NCBI RefSeq assembly: GCF_003258595.1
Contig: NZ_QHHQ01000004.1
Coordinates: 310,001 to 374,000 of the forward strand
Direction of reading: 5' to 3'
Length of the DNA: 64,000 bases
From: Acuticoccus sediminis
GTDB taxonomy: Bacteria; Pseudomonadota; Alphaproteobacteria; Rhizobiales; Amorphaceae
A program made the translations under genes and the position numbers. The notes beneath the pieces were generated by a model. It did no database searches. It saw nothing but the letters and a program-made list of their open reading frames with translations, and was not told where the DNA came from. Shown here one piece after another: positions 45,477 through 54,014 of this stretch. How positions within the stretch are numbered: position 1 is the stretch's first letter; each line of letters starts with the position of its first letter.

Positions 45477-46354
45477 TGACCGACCCGACTGCAGCGCTCC
45501 TTCCCGACGGCCGCCTCCACCTTCAGCACGGCCCTATCGACGTCATCGTTTCCGCGGACGGCAGTGAAACCGCCGTCGAAACCGCCTTCACAGCCGCCGC
45601 CGGACGCTTCGCGACCGTGCTGACGGAGATCGTGGAGGAGCTCAACGAGCTGCGCCGCCCCGCCAGCACCGACACCGAAATGGAGGGCCTCGTCGCCTCC
45701 CGGATGGCGGCCGCGGTCCGCGTCCACGCCGCCGACACCTTCATCACTCCGATGGCGGCCGTCGCCGGCGCCGTCGCCGACGAGATCCTCGACACCATGA
45801 CCGCGTCCGCCCCGCTGACGCGCGCCTTCGTCAACAACGGCGGCGACATCGCGGTGCACCTTTCGGGCGGGCAGATGGCGCATGCCAAGATCTCCGCGCA
45901 CGACAACACCCACCTCGGCACCGTGAAGCTGAAGGCGGGGGACGGGATCGGCGGGATCGCCACCTCCGGCCGGTCCGGCCGCAGCCTCTCGCTGGGGATC
46001 GCCGATTCGGTGACCGTGCTCGCCGCCTCCGCCGCTGAGGCGGACGCCGCCGCCACGCTGCTCGCCAACGCGGTCGACCTCCCCGGCCACCCGGCGATCG
46101 AGCGCGCGCCGGCCGAGTCGCTCGACCCGGACTCCGACCTCGGCTCGCGCCTCGTCACCACCGGCTGCGGCACCCTCACCGAGGCGGAGAAGACGCTCGC
46201 CATCGGCCGCGGCGCCCGCCTCGCGCGCAAGATGCTCGCCGACGGAACGATCCGCGGCGTCGCCTTCTACCTGCAGGGTCAGGCCCGCTCGCTCGGCTGG
46301 GGTGATTCGATCAGCCGCGACACCGCGCCGGACGATCACGACCAGGAGGACTGA
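45473..46354 (+). CDS. UPF0280 family protein (ApbE-related)
   Basis: A 293-residue protein of the UPF0280/COG2122 family, distantly related to the flavin transferase ApbE. FVNNGGDIAVHL and GGIATSGRSGRSLSLGIADSVTVLA correspond to the conserved NxGGD and TSG regions of that superfamily. Its start overlaps the reductase stop, so the two are coupled. Function is unproven; inserting or handling a flavin on the reductase is an attractive inference. M45473 and M45476 are both possible starts. Confidence 0.82.
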   Translation: MMTDPTAALLPDGRLHLQHGPIDVIVSADGSETAVETAFTAAAGRFATVLTEIVEELNELRRPASTDTEMEGLVASRMAAAVRVHAADTFITPMAAVAGAVADEILDTMTASAPLTRAFVNNGGDIAVHLSGGQMAHAKISAHDNTHLGTVKLKAGDGIGGIATSGRSGRSLSLGIADSVTVLAASAAEADAAATLLANAVDLPGHPAIERAPAESLDPDSDLGSRLVTTGCGTLTEAEKTLAIGRGARLARKMLADGTIRGVAFYLQGQARSLGWGDSISRDTAPDDHDQED

Positions 46355-46359
46355 GCGCG

Positions 46360-46809
46360 ATGAGCGGCGCGGACGGCTTCGTCCCCAGGAAGGTCAACAT
46401 CGCCGACTGGGGCCGGCCGGGCTGGTCGCCGGAGACCATCGCGACGGACCCCGCCTGGCGCGGCGAGATCCCCGGGGAGGCGCTCGGCACCGACGTCACC
46501 GTGCTCTTCTACGCCACCGACAAGGTCGGCGACGGACCGGCCTACCACGTGCACCCGTACGGCGAGATCTTCATCGTAAGGGAGGGCCGCGCCCGCTTCT
46601 TCATCGGCGACACGGTCGTCGAAGCCGGGCCGGGGGACGTGCTGTTCGGACCCGCGGACGTGCCGCATACCTTCCGCAACCTCGGTCCCAGCCGCCTCGC
46701 CACGACCGACATCCACCTCAGCCCCCGGCGCATCCAGACGAACCTCGACGCACCGCCCGGCCTCGACCTCTCGGTGTCGCCGGCCGTGCCGGCGGACACG
46801 GCGGTCTGA
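46360..46809 (+). CDS. Cupin-domain protein
   Basis: A 149-residue single-domain cupin. The metal-binding motif is HVHPYGEIFIVREG, with the second histidine in DVPHTFRN; PGDVLFGPADVP is the standard cupin_2 turn. It starts five bases after the UPF0280 stop and is probably the last gene of the hydroxylase operon. It could be an isomerase, dioxygenase or ligand sensor for the pathway; the sequence does not decide. Confidence 0.85.
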   Translation: MSGADGFVPRKVNIADWGRPGWSPETIATDPAWRGEIPGEALGTDVTVLFYATDKVGDGPAYHVHPYGEIFIVREGRARFFIGDTVVEAGPGDVLFGPADVPHTFRNLGPSRLATTDIHLSPRRIQTNLDAPPGLDLSVSPAVPADTAV

Positions 46810-46906
46810 ACGGCGGAACGACACCGGCTGGCGCGGTCATGCCGCGCGACAGCGGCGTGCGCGCCCCTTGTGGTGCGGGATCAACCGTTTAAGACTTTCG
46901 GCAAAC

Positions 46907-46925
46907 GGCGAAGACCGCCTTCGCC
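46907..46925 (+). repeat. Small hairpin before the ABC-binding protein gene
   Basis: GGCGAAG (46907-46913) and CTTCGCC (46919-46925) form a perfect 7-bp stem with a 5-base loop, ending just ahead of the GAGAGGA ribosome site of the binding-protein gene. It may stabilise or end the upstream message, leaving high expression of the binding protein. Confidence 0.35.
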
Positions 46926-46945
46926 GATCCGACGAGAGGACTCCC

Positions 46946-48169
46946 ATGCTCACGCGTCGCGCATCCCTACGCGCAGGCATTGCCGCGCTCGCCCTCACCG
47001 CAGCTCCGTTCACGCCGGCCGCCTTCGCGCAGGACGGTGCCCCGATCAAGATTGGTGAGATCAATTCCTACACCCGCATGGCGGCCTTCACCGAGCCCTA
47101 CCGCAAAGGCTGGGAGCTCGCCCTGGAGCAGATCAACGAGGCCGGCGGCGTCAAGGGACGCCCGCTCGAGGTCCTGTCCCGCGACGACACCGGCGATCCG
47201 GCGACCGCCATCCGCATCGCCGACGAGCTCGTCAACCGCGACCACGTCACGCTGATCTTCGGCACCTTCCTGTCCAACATCGGCCTCGCGGTGTCGGATT
47301 TCGCGAACCAGAGCCAGACGCTGTTCATCGCGTCCGAGCCGCTGACCGACGCGATCATCTGGTCCAAGGGCAACCGCTACACCTATCGCCTCCGTCCCGG
47401 CACCTCGATGCAGGCTTCCATGCTCGCCGAGCAGGCCGCCAAGACCGACGCCGTGAAATGGGTGACCATCGCGCCCAACTACGCCTACGGCACCGACGCC
47501 GTGGAGGCCTTCAAGCGCGAGCTGACGAAGCTGAAGCCCGAGGTCGAGTTCGTCGAGGAGCAGTGGCCCGCGCTCTTCAAGATCGACGCCGGCTCCACCG
47601 TGCGCGCGCTGGAGCAGGCCAAGCCGGACGGCATCTTCAACGTCACCTTCGGCGGCGACCTCGCCAAGTTCGTGCGCGAGGGTTCGCTTCGCGGCCTCTT
47701 CGACGACCGCGTCGTCGTCTCGCTGCTGTCGGGCGAGCCTGAATACCTCGAGCCGCTCGGCAGCGAGGCGCCCGAGGGCTGGATCGTCACCGGCTACCCT
47801 GGTTTCGACATCGACACGCCCGAGCACAAGGCCTTCGCCGACGCCTATCAGGCCAAGTGGGGCGAGGAGCCGAAGACCGGCTCGATCGTCGGCTACAACT
47901 CCATGATGACGATCAAGACGCTCCTTTCCGAGGCGCCGACGCTTGAGACCGAAGCGCTGCTCGACACCATGGAGGGGCTGCGCGTGGAGAGCCCGACCGG
48001 CGAGTTCCTCTACCGTCCGGTCGACAACCAGGCGACGATGGGCGCTTACGTCGGCAAGACCGGTCTCGTCGACGGCAAGCCGCGCATGGTCGACTGGCAC
48101 TACGCGCCGGGCGAGGACTACCTGCCGTCCGAGGCCGACGCGCTGACGCTGCGTCCGGACCGCCAGTAG
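46946..48169 (+). CDS. ABC transporter substrate-binding protein, branched-chain amino acid type (LivK-like)
   Basis: A 407-residue periplasmic binding protein with a signal peptide ending at AAFAQD; a twin arginine (TRRASLR) is present but the rest looks Sec-like. The Peripla_BP_6 fold shows IKIGEINSYT, a substrate-side GTFLSNIGLAVSDF and the hinge-side GYNSMMTIKTLL. In this family such proteins bind amino acids, amides, urea or aromatic acids, so the ligand may be the substrate of the hydroxylase operon just upstream. GAGAGGA precedes the ATG. Confidence 0.87.
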   Translation: MLTRRASLRAGIAALALTAAPFTPAAFAQDGAPIKIGEINSYTRMAAFTEPYRKGWELALEQINEAGGVKGRPLEVLSRDDTGDPATAIRIADELVNRDHVTLIFGTFLSNIGLAVSDFANQSQTLFIASEPLTDAIIWSKGNRYTYRLRPGTSMQASMLAEQAAKTDAVKWVTIAPNYAYGTDAVEAFKRELTKLKPEVEFVEEQWPALFKIDAGSTVRALEQAKPDGIFNVTFGGDLAKFVREGSLRGLFDDRVVVSLLSGEPEYLEPLGSEAPEGWIVTGYPGFDIDTPEHKAFADAYQAKWGEEPKTGSIVGYNSMMTIKTLLSEAPTLETEALLDTMEGLRVESPTGEFLYRPVDNQATMGAYVGKTGLVDGKPRMVDWHYAPGEDYLPSEADALTLRPDRQ

Positions 48170-48191
48170 GCGACGCGGGTCGGACCCTGCC

Positions 48192-48620
48192 ATGACGGTT
48201 CTCACACTCGAGCTCGCGACGCGGATGATCGCCGCGGGCTTCGCGCACGCCCGCACCGAGGGGCTCCGGCCGATGGCCATGGTCGTCCTCGACACCGGCG
48301 GCGCGCCGATCGCCTTCCAGCGGGAGGACGGCGCCGCGCCCGGCCGCTACAACCTCGCCCACGGCAAGGCCTACGGTACCGCCATGCTTCAGCTCCCGGG
48401 CCGAGCGCAGGCGGCGCTCTCGGAGCGCTTCCCCGTCCTCATGGGCGCTGCCAACGGCGTCTTCGGCGGGGCATTCGTCCCGGTGCCGGGCGGCGTCCTC
48501 GTGCGCGACGCGGACGGCGCGGTGCTCGGATCGGTCGGCGTCTCGGGCGGCATGCCCGAGGACGATGCCTCCGTCGCCATCGCCGGCATCGAGGCGGTAA
48601 GCCTCACGGCGGAGGCCTGA
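48192..48620 (+). CDS. GlcG/HbpS-like DUF336 protein
   Basis: A 142-residue protein of the DUF336 family: LELATRMIAAGFAHA at the start, AMVVLDTGGAPIAFQREDGA, then AHGKAYGTAM and a closing VGVSGGMPEDD. Members include the haem-binding HbpS and GlcG of glycolate operons; they often accompany catabolic genes. It lies 22 bases after the binding-protein gene. The ligand is unknown. Confidence 0.82.
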   Translation: MTVLTLELATRMIAAGFAHARTEGLRPMAMVVLDTGGAPIAFQREDGAAPGRYNLAHGKAYGTAMLQLPGRAQAALSERFPVLMGAANGVFGGAFVPVPGGVLVRDADGAVLGSVGVSGGMPEDDASVAIAGIEAVSLTAEA

Positions 48621-48838
48621 CGTGCCTGCGGCGCACTCCCGTTCCCGGACCGCGCCGGGCGCCCCTCGCCCGGCGCGCCGGCAAGGGAGCGCGCGCCGCC
48701 GTCCGAATGAGGTGACGCTCGGCCCCGCCGGTGCGTTCGGCCTGCGCCTCCTCGCATCGCGGCCGGCAGCCTGATGCCGGCCGCGTCCCCGCCCGTCTCG
48801 ACACCCGACGTCACGACCCAAGGAGCGTCAACGCCTCA

Positions 48839-50683
48839 ATGATGGGCTTCTACTTCGCCCAGCTCCTGACCGGGCTCGCGAACGCGTCTTCGCTTTTCCT
48901 CATCGCCTCGGGGCTGTCGATCATCTTCGGCGTGACGCGCGTGGTGAACTTCGCGCACGGCTCGCTCTACATGCTCGGCGCGTACATCGCCTACACGCTG
49001 GTGACGACCTTGCCGGGGGTCGTCGGCTTCTGGACCGGCGTCCTCCTCGCCGCCGTCGCGACGGCGCTGATCGGCGCGGTGATCGAGATCCTCATCCTGC
49101 GCCGCATCTACAACTCGCCCGAGCTCTTCCAGCTCGTCGCCACCTTCGGCGTCGTCCTGGTGGTGCAGGACGTCGCGCTCCACGTGTGGGGCTCGGAGGA
49201 CCTCCTCGGCCCCCGCGCGCCGCTCCTCGACCGCGCGGTGCGGATCTTCGGCGAGCCGATCCCCGAGTATGACCTCGCCCTCATCGTCATCGGCCCGGTG
49301 GTGCTGGGGCTGATCTGGCTCCTGTTCCAGCGCACACGCTGGGGCATCCTCGTGCGGGCGGCGACGCAGGACCGCGAGATGGTCGGCGCGCTCGGCGTCA
49401 ACCAGCGCTTCCTGTTCACCTCGGCCTTCATGGTCGGCTCGTTCCTGGCCGGGCTCGGCGGGGCGCTGCAGGTGCCGCGCGAGTCGGTCAACCTCCTCAT
49501 GGACCTCAACATCATCGGCGAGGCATTCGTCGTCGTCGTGATCGGCGGGATGGGGTCGGTGACCGGCGCGTTCGTCGCCGCCGTCATCATCTCCGTGGCC
49601 AACGCCTTCGGGGTGCTGGTCTTCCCGCAGATCTCGCTGATCCTGCCCTTCCTGGTGATGGCGATCGTCCTCATCGTGCGGCCCTACGGCCTCTTCGGGA
49701 CGCCCGCCTCCGCGCACGGCGCCACCGTGCCGGAGGCGCCGCTGCGGGCCCTCCCGCCCGCCGGCGCCGCGCTCTTCGCGGTCGCCGTGGTGGCGGCCGC
49801 GATGCTGCCGATGTTCGACGACGGCTTCCTGCTGGTGCTCGCGATCGACCTCCTCGTCGCGATGCTGTTCGCGGCGAGCCTCCATTTCCTCATGGGGATC
49901 GGCGGCATGGTCTCGTTCGGCCACGCGGCCTACTTCGGCCTCGGCGCCTACGCGGCGGCGCTCGCGGTCAAGGCCCTCGGACTGCCGATGCTGGCGGCGA
50001 TGGCGTTCGCCCCCGTCGTCGCGGCCCTCGGCGCGCTGGTGTTCGGCTGGTTCTGCGTGCGTCTCTCGGGCGTCTACCTCGCGATGCTGACGCTCGCCGC
50101 GGCGCAGATCCTGTGGGGCGTCACCTTCCAGTGGCAGGGCGTCACGGGTGGCGACGACGGCATCCTCGGCGTCTGGCCGGCACGATGGGCGTCCGACCGG
50201 ACCGTCTACTTCTACCTCGCCCTCGTCCTCTGCGGCGCGGGGATCCTCGTCATCCGCCGCATCGCCCACTCCCCGTTCGGCTACGTGCTGCGCGGCGGAC
50301 GCGACTCGGCGCCGCGGGCGGAGGCGATCGGCATCGACCTGCGCACGCACCAGTGGCTGGGCTTCATCCTCGCCGGCGCGCTCGCGGGCGTCGCGGGCGC
50401 GGTGTTCGCCTTCTCGAAGGGCAGCGTCTTTCCCGACACGCTCGCCATCGGGCAGTCGGTGGACGGGCTCATCATGGTGCTGCTGGGCGGCGTGCAGTCC
50501 CTCCTCGGCCCGCTCTTCGGCGCCGCGGCCTTCGTCCTGATCGAGGACTGGGTGACCCGGCTCGACTACTGGCGCGCGATCTTCGGCGGCATCATCCTCG
50601 CCATCGTGCTCCTCGCCCCTGACGGGATCGCCGGGTTCCTCGGCCGGGCCGTCGCCCTCGTCCGCCCCGGGAGGACGGCATGA
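48839..50683 (+). CDS. Fused branched-chain-type ABC permease (LivH-LivM)
   Basis: A 614-residue membrane protein that combines LivH (about 1-290) and LivM (about 300-614) in one chain. The LivH half has GLSIIFGVTRVVNFAHGSLYMLGAY and GGMGSVTGAFVAA. The LivM half has GIGGMVSFGHAAYFGLGAYAAA and LLGGVQSLLGPLFGA. The junction is a short loop near ALPPAGAALF. The start is not certain: AAGGAG lies 13 bases before ATG 48839, which is long, and a second ATG follows at once. It overlaps livG by four bases. Confidence 0.9.
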   Translation: MMGFYFAQLLTGLANASSLFLIASGLSIIFGVTRVVNFAHGSLYMLGAYIAYTLVTTLPGVVGFWTGVLLAAVATALIGAVIEILILRRIYNSPELFQLVATFGVVLVVQDVALHVWGSEDLLGPRAPLLDRAVRIFGEPIPEYDLALIVIGPVVLGLIWLLFQRTRWGILVRAATQDREMVGALGVNQRFLFTSAFMVGSFLAGLGGALQVPRESVNLLMDLNIIGEAFVVVVIGGMGSVTGAFVAAVIISVANAFGVLVFPQISLILPFLVMAIVLIVRPYGLFGTPASAHGATVPEAPLRALPPAGAALFAVAVVAAAMLPMFDDGFLLVLAIDLLVAMLFAASLHFLMGIGGMVSFGHAAYFGLGAYAAALAVKALGLPMLAAMAFAPVVAALGALVFGWFCVRLSGVYLAMLTLAAAQILWGVTFQWQGVTGGDDGILGVWPARWASDRTVYFYLALVLCGAGILVIRRIAHSPFGYVLRGGRDSAPRAEAIGIDLRTHQWLGFILAGALAGVAGAVFAFSKGSVFPDTLAIGQSVDGLIMVLLGGVQSLLGPLFGAAAFVLIEDWVTRLDYWRAIFGGIILAIVLLAPDGIAGFLGRAVALVRPGRTA

Positions 50684-51462
50684 GCGTCCTCACCGTCACC
50701 GGCCTCACCAAGCGCTTCGGCGGCCTCCTCGCGGTCTCGGACGTCACCTTCGCGCTCGGCTCCGGCGAGTTCCTGGCGCTGATCGGCCCCAATGGGGCGG
50801 GCAAGACGACCTGCTTCAACATGCTGAACGGCTACATCCGCCCCGATTCCGGCACCGTCGCGCTGGAGGGGCGGACCATCACCGGGATGCCGCCGCGCGC
50901 GGTCTGGCGGCTCGGCGTCGGCCGCACGTTCCAGATCACGCAGACCTTCGCCTCCATGACGGTCGCCGAGAACGTGCAGATGGCGCTCATCTCGCACCAC
51001 CGCCGCACCCTCAGCATGTTCGCGCGGGCGACGCGCCTCTACCGCGCCGAAGCCGACGCTCTGCTCGACCGCGTCGGCATGCTCCAGCACGCCGAGCGCG
51101 GCGCCAACACGCTCGCCTACGGCGACCTGAAGCGCCTCGAACTCGCCGTCGCCCTCGCCCACCGGCCCAAGGTGCTCCTGATGGACGAGCCCACCGCCGG
51201 CATGGCACCGGCCGAGCGCACCGCGCTGATGGCGCTGACGGGCGAGATCGTCGCCTCGGAAGGCGTGAGCGTGCTCTTCACCGAGCACGACATGGACGTC
51301 GTCTTCGCCCACGCGCACCGGATCCTCGTGCTCAATCGCGGCGAGTTGATCGCGGAAGGCACCGGACCCGAAATTCGCGCCAACCGGACGGTACAGGACG
51401 TGTACCTTGGGGGCGGCACGCTGATGTCCTCCACCCCGCCGCAACCAGGAGCCACGCCGTGA
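50680..51462 (+). CDS. ABC transporter ATPase, LivG-like
   Basis: A 260-residue ATPase of the branched-chain importer. Walker A is GPNGAGKTTCFNM and Walker B VLLMDEPTAGMAP; the signature region is the LivG-type LAYGDLKRLELAVAL, and the switch histidine is in FTEHDMDVVF. Its start and end overlap the permease and the LysE-type gene. It works as a heterodimer with the LivF encoded one gene later. Confidence 0.93.
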   Translation: MSVLTVTGLTKRFGGLLAVSDVTFALGSGEFLALIGPNGAGKTTCFNMLNGYIRPDSGTVALEGRTITGMPPRAVWRLGVGRTFQITQTFASMTVAENVQMALISHHRRTLSMFARATRLYRAEADALLDRVGMLQHAERGANTLAYGDLKRLELAVALAHRPKVLLMDEPTAGMAPAERTALMALTGEIVASEGVSVLFTEHDMDVVFAHAHRILVLNRGELIAEGTGPEIRANRTVQDVYLGGGTLMSSTPPQPGATP

Positions 51463-52067
51463 GCCTCGAATTCCTCGCCATGTCGCTCGTCGTCGTGCTG
51501 ATGCCGGGCACCGGAGTGATCTACACCGTGGCCGTCGGATTGGGCCGGGGCTTTTCCGCCAGCGTCGTCGCGGCGTTCGGGTGCACCCTCGGGATCGTGC
51601 CGCAGATTCTGGCGAGCCTCGTCGGCCTCGCCGCCGTCCTCCATACCAGCGCCGTCGCCTTCCAGGTGCTCAAGTTCGCCGGCGCGCTCTACCTCCTCTA
51701 CATGGCGTGGGGCGTGCTGCGCTCCGGCGACATGCTGCGGGTGGAGCGGCGCGAGACCGTCTCCGCCGCCCGCACCATCCGCGACGCGATCCTCCTCAAC
51801 GTGCTGAACCCGAAGCTCTCGATCTTCTTCCTTGCCTTCCTGCCGCAGTTCGTGCCGGCGGACAGCACGAACCCGACGCTCGCCATGGTCCCCCTCGCCC
51901 TCACCTTCATGGCCATGACCTTCGTCGTCTTCGTCCTCTACGGCGCCCTCGCCGCGGCGGCCCGCACGGCGGTTCTGGAGCGTCCGGGCGTCATGAAGTG
52001 GCTGCGGCGGGTGTTCGCGGGGACGTTCGCCGCCCTCGGCCTGCAGCTCGCCCTCGCGCAGCGATAG
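51459..52067 (+). CDS. LysE/RhtB-family exporter inside the importer operon
   Basis: A 202-residue membrane protein with about six helices. VVLMPGTGVIYTVAVGLGRG is the LysE/RhtB N-terminal signature, followed by KFAGALYLLYMAWGVLRSG and NPKLSIFFLAFLPQFV. These proteins export amino acids or similar small metabolites. It starts at a GTG overlapping livG and ends nine bases before livF, so it is fully embedded in the import operon. It may relieve accumulation of the imported compound or a product. Confidence 0.9.
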   Translation: MSLEFLAMSLVVVLMPGTGVIYTVAVGLGRGFSASVVAAFGCTLGIVPQILASLVGLAAVLHTSAVAFQVLKFAGALYLLYMAWGVLRSGDMLRVERRETVSAARTIRDAILLNVLNPKLSIFFLAFLPQFVPADSTNPTLAMVPLALTFMAMTFVVFVLYGALAAAARTAVLERPGVMKWLRRVFAGTFAALGLQLALAQR

Positions 52068-52076
52068 AGCCGCCGC

Positions 52077-52778
52077 ATGCTCGATCTCGAAGCCGTCAAC
52101 ACGTTCTACGGCGGCGCGCACATCCTGCACGACGTGACGTTCGGTGTCGGCCCGCATGAGGTGGTGGCTCTGCTCGGCCGCAACGGGGCGGGCAAGTCCA
52201 CCACCATCCGCTCCGTCATGGGGCTGACGCGCCCGCGCTCCGGCACCGTGCGCTTCGACGGCACGAACATCACCGGCTGGCCGCCATACCGCGCCTGCCG
52301 CCTCGGCCTCGGCTTCGTGCCGGAGGACCGGCGCGTGTTCCGCGAGCTCTCGGTGATGGAGAACCTCGAGGTCGGCCGGCGCCCGCCGCGCGACGATGCC
52401 CCGACGTGGACCGCCGACGCCCTCTTCACGCTGTTTCCGAACCTTGCCGAGCGGCGGACCACGGCCGCCGGACGTCTCTCCGGCGGCGAGCAGCAGATGC
52501 TCACGATCGCGCGCACCCTCGTCGGCAACCCGCGCCTCATCCTGCTGGACGAGCCGTCGGAGGGGATCTCGCCGCTCATCGTCGAGCAGATGGCGAAGGT
52601 CATTCTCGAGATGAAGTCGAGCGGGCTCGCCGTTCTCCTTTCGGAACAGAACCTTCATTTCGCCCGGCTGGTTGCCGATCGCGCCGTCATCATCGAAAAG
52701 GGTGCGGTGCGCTTCGACGGCGCGTTCGCCGCGCTCGACGCCGAGCCGGACATTGCACGCGAGACCCTGGCCGTATGA
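52077..52778 (+). CDS. ABC transporter ATPase, LivF-like
   Basis: A 233-residue ATPase partner of LivG. Walker A is GRNGAGKSTTIRS, the signature LSGGEQQMLTIARTL, Walker B LILLDEPSEGISP, and LSEQNLHFARLVADRA near the end is characteristic of LivF. It overlaps the MarR gene by four bases, putting the regulator in the same transcript. Confidence 0.93.
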   Translation: MLDLEAVNTFYGGAHILHDVTFGVGPHEVVALLGRNGAGKSTTIRSVMGLTRPRSGTVRFDGTNITGWPPYRACRLGLGFVPEDRRVFRELSVMENLEVGRRPPRDDAPTWTADALFTLFPNLAERRTTAAGRLSGGEQQMLTIARTLVGNPRLILLDEPSEGISPLIVEQMAKVILEMKSSGLAVLLSEQNLHFARLVADRAVIIEKGAVRFDGAFAALDAEPDIARETLAV

Positions 52779-53197
52779 CGAACGACAGGCCGTACGTTCT
52801 GGACGACCAGATCGGCTATCTGATGCGCCTCGCCACGCAGCGACACACCTCGATCTTTCAGGACAGGATGGACGAGGGGCTGACGCCGACGCAGTTCAGC
52901 CTGATGACCCGCCTCGCCGAGGTGGGCCCCAGCTCGCAGAACCATCTCGGCCGCCTCGCCGCGCTCGACGTGGCGACCGTGAAGGGCGTGGTGGACCGCC
53001 TCGCCGCCAAGGGCCTCGTCGTCGTCGCGCCGGACCCGTCGGACGGGCGGCTCCGGATCGTCTCGCTGTCCAGCCGGGGCGCGGCGCTGCTGCCGCAGCT
53101 CCAGGCCCGCGGCCACGAGATCACCGAGGAGACGATGAAGCCGCTGACCGCGCGCGAGCGGGAGACCATCGTCCGCCTCCTGCGCAAGCTCGCCTGA
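52775..53197 (+). CDS. MarR-family transcriptional regulator
   Basis: A 140-residue winged-helix regulator. The DNA-binding part includes LTPTQFSLMTRLAEVG, NHLGRLAALDVATVKGVVDRL and the wing VVVAPDPSDGRLRIVSLS, all typical of MarR proteins that respond to phenolic or aromatic ligands. Start ATG 52775 overlaps livF. As the last gene of the operon it is a good candidate for controlling the transport and hydroxylase genes by ligand release. Confidence 0.9.
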   Translation: MTNDRPYVLDDQIGYLMRLATQRHTSIFQDRMDEGLTPTQFSLMTRLAEVGPSSQNHLGRLAALDVATVKGVVDRLAAKGLVVVAPDPSDGRLRIVSLSSRGAALLPQLQARGHEITEETMKPLTARERETIVRLLRKLA

Positions 53198-53323
53198 GCG
53201 GCGGGCCCGCCCGGACGTCCCGGGCGCCGTGCCGGATCTGCCGCCGGCGGGCGATTCATGCTATCGAGGTAAGGCCCTGACGGCCCCCGGCAGCGGCGAC
53301 GAGACCTCACCGGAACGAGCGCC

Positions 53324-53953
53324 GTGACCCGAATGACCCGCCCCCTCGCCCTCCTCGCCGCCCTTGTGACCGCCGCCGTCGCCGGACCGGCACTCGCCGA
53401 GGAAGGTCCCTCCTTCGACTGCGCCGGCGTGACCGGCGAGGTCGAGACGTTGATCTGCGAGGACCCCGATCTCGCCGCCCTCGACCGCCGCCTCGCCGCC
53501 CGCTACGAGGCCGCCCTCACCGTTGTCGACAGGCTCGGCGCCGGGACGGAGGAGGCGGAGAACGAGCTTCGCGCCACGCAACGCGGCTGGATCGGCGGCC
53601 GCGACGACTGCTGGAAGTCGGAGGACGCCGACACCTGCATCGAGGACGCCTACCTCAGGCGCGAGGCCGAGCTCGTCGCCCGCTACATGCTGGAAGAGCC
53701 GTTCAATACCGTGACCTGGATCTGCGACGGCAACCCCGCCAACGAGGTGGTGACGATGTTCTTCCACACCCCGCTCGAGAGCCTGCGGTTCGAGCGCGGC
53801 GACACCGTGGACGTCGGCACGATCGTGCGCACGGCGTCCGGCGCGAAGTACGATGGAAGCTTCGGCCGCTCCATCTGGATGAAGGGCGACAACGCGATGT
53901 ACCGCGAGGCCGACCCCGACGGAACGGAATACGACTGCACCGTCGCGAAGTAG
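53324..53953 (+). CDS. Exported LprI-MliC chimeric protein (lysozyme-inhibitor-like)
   Basis: A 209-residue exported protein (signal to about residue 25, PALAEE). The N-terminal half has the DUF1311/LprI pattern: FDCAG, ETLICEDPDLAALDRRLAARY, QRGWIGGRDDC and a CIEDAYLRR close. The C-terminal 75 residues look like MliC, a membrane-bound inhibitor of c-type lysozyme: TWICDG, FERGDTV, TASGAKY, WMKGDNAMY and a final C. Both halves have known lysozyme-inhibitor relatives. The GTG at 53324 is one start; ATG 53333 is equally possible. It converges on the N-ATPase operon. Confidence 0.82.
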   Translation: MTRMTRPLALLAALVTAAVAGPALAEEGPSFDCAGVTGEVETLICEDPDLAALDRRLAARYEAALTVVDRLGAGTEEAENELRATQRGWIGGRDDCWKSEDADTCIEDAYLRREAELVARYMLEEPFNTVTWICDGNPANEVVTMFFHTPLESLRFERGDTVDVGTIVRTASGAKYDGSFGRSIWMKGDNAMYREADPDGTEYDCTVAK

Positions 53954-54014
53954 CGCCCCGACCACCGGACCTGACCCTCGCCATCGGATCCGGCGGGTCG
54001 CCGCCGAGGCTCCG

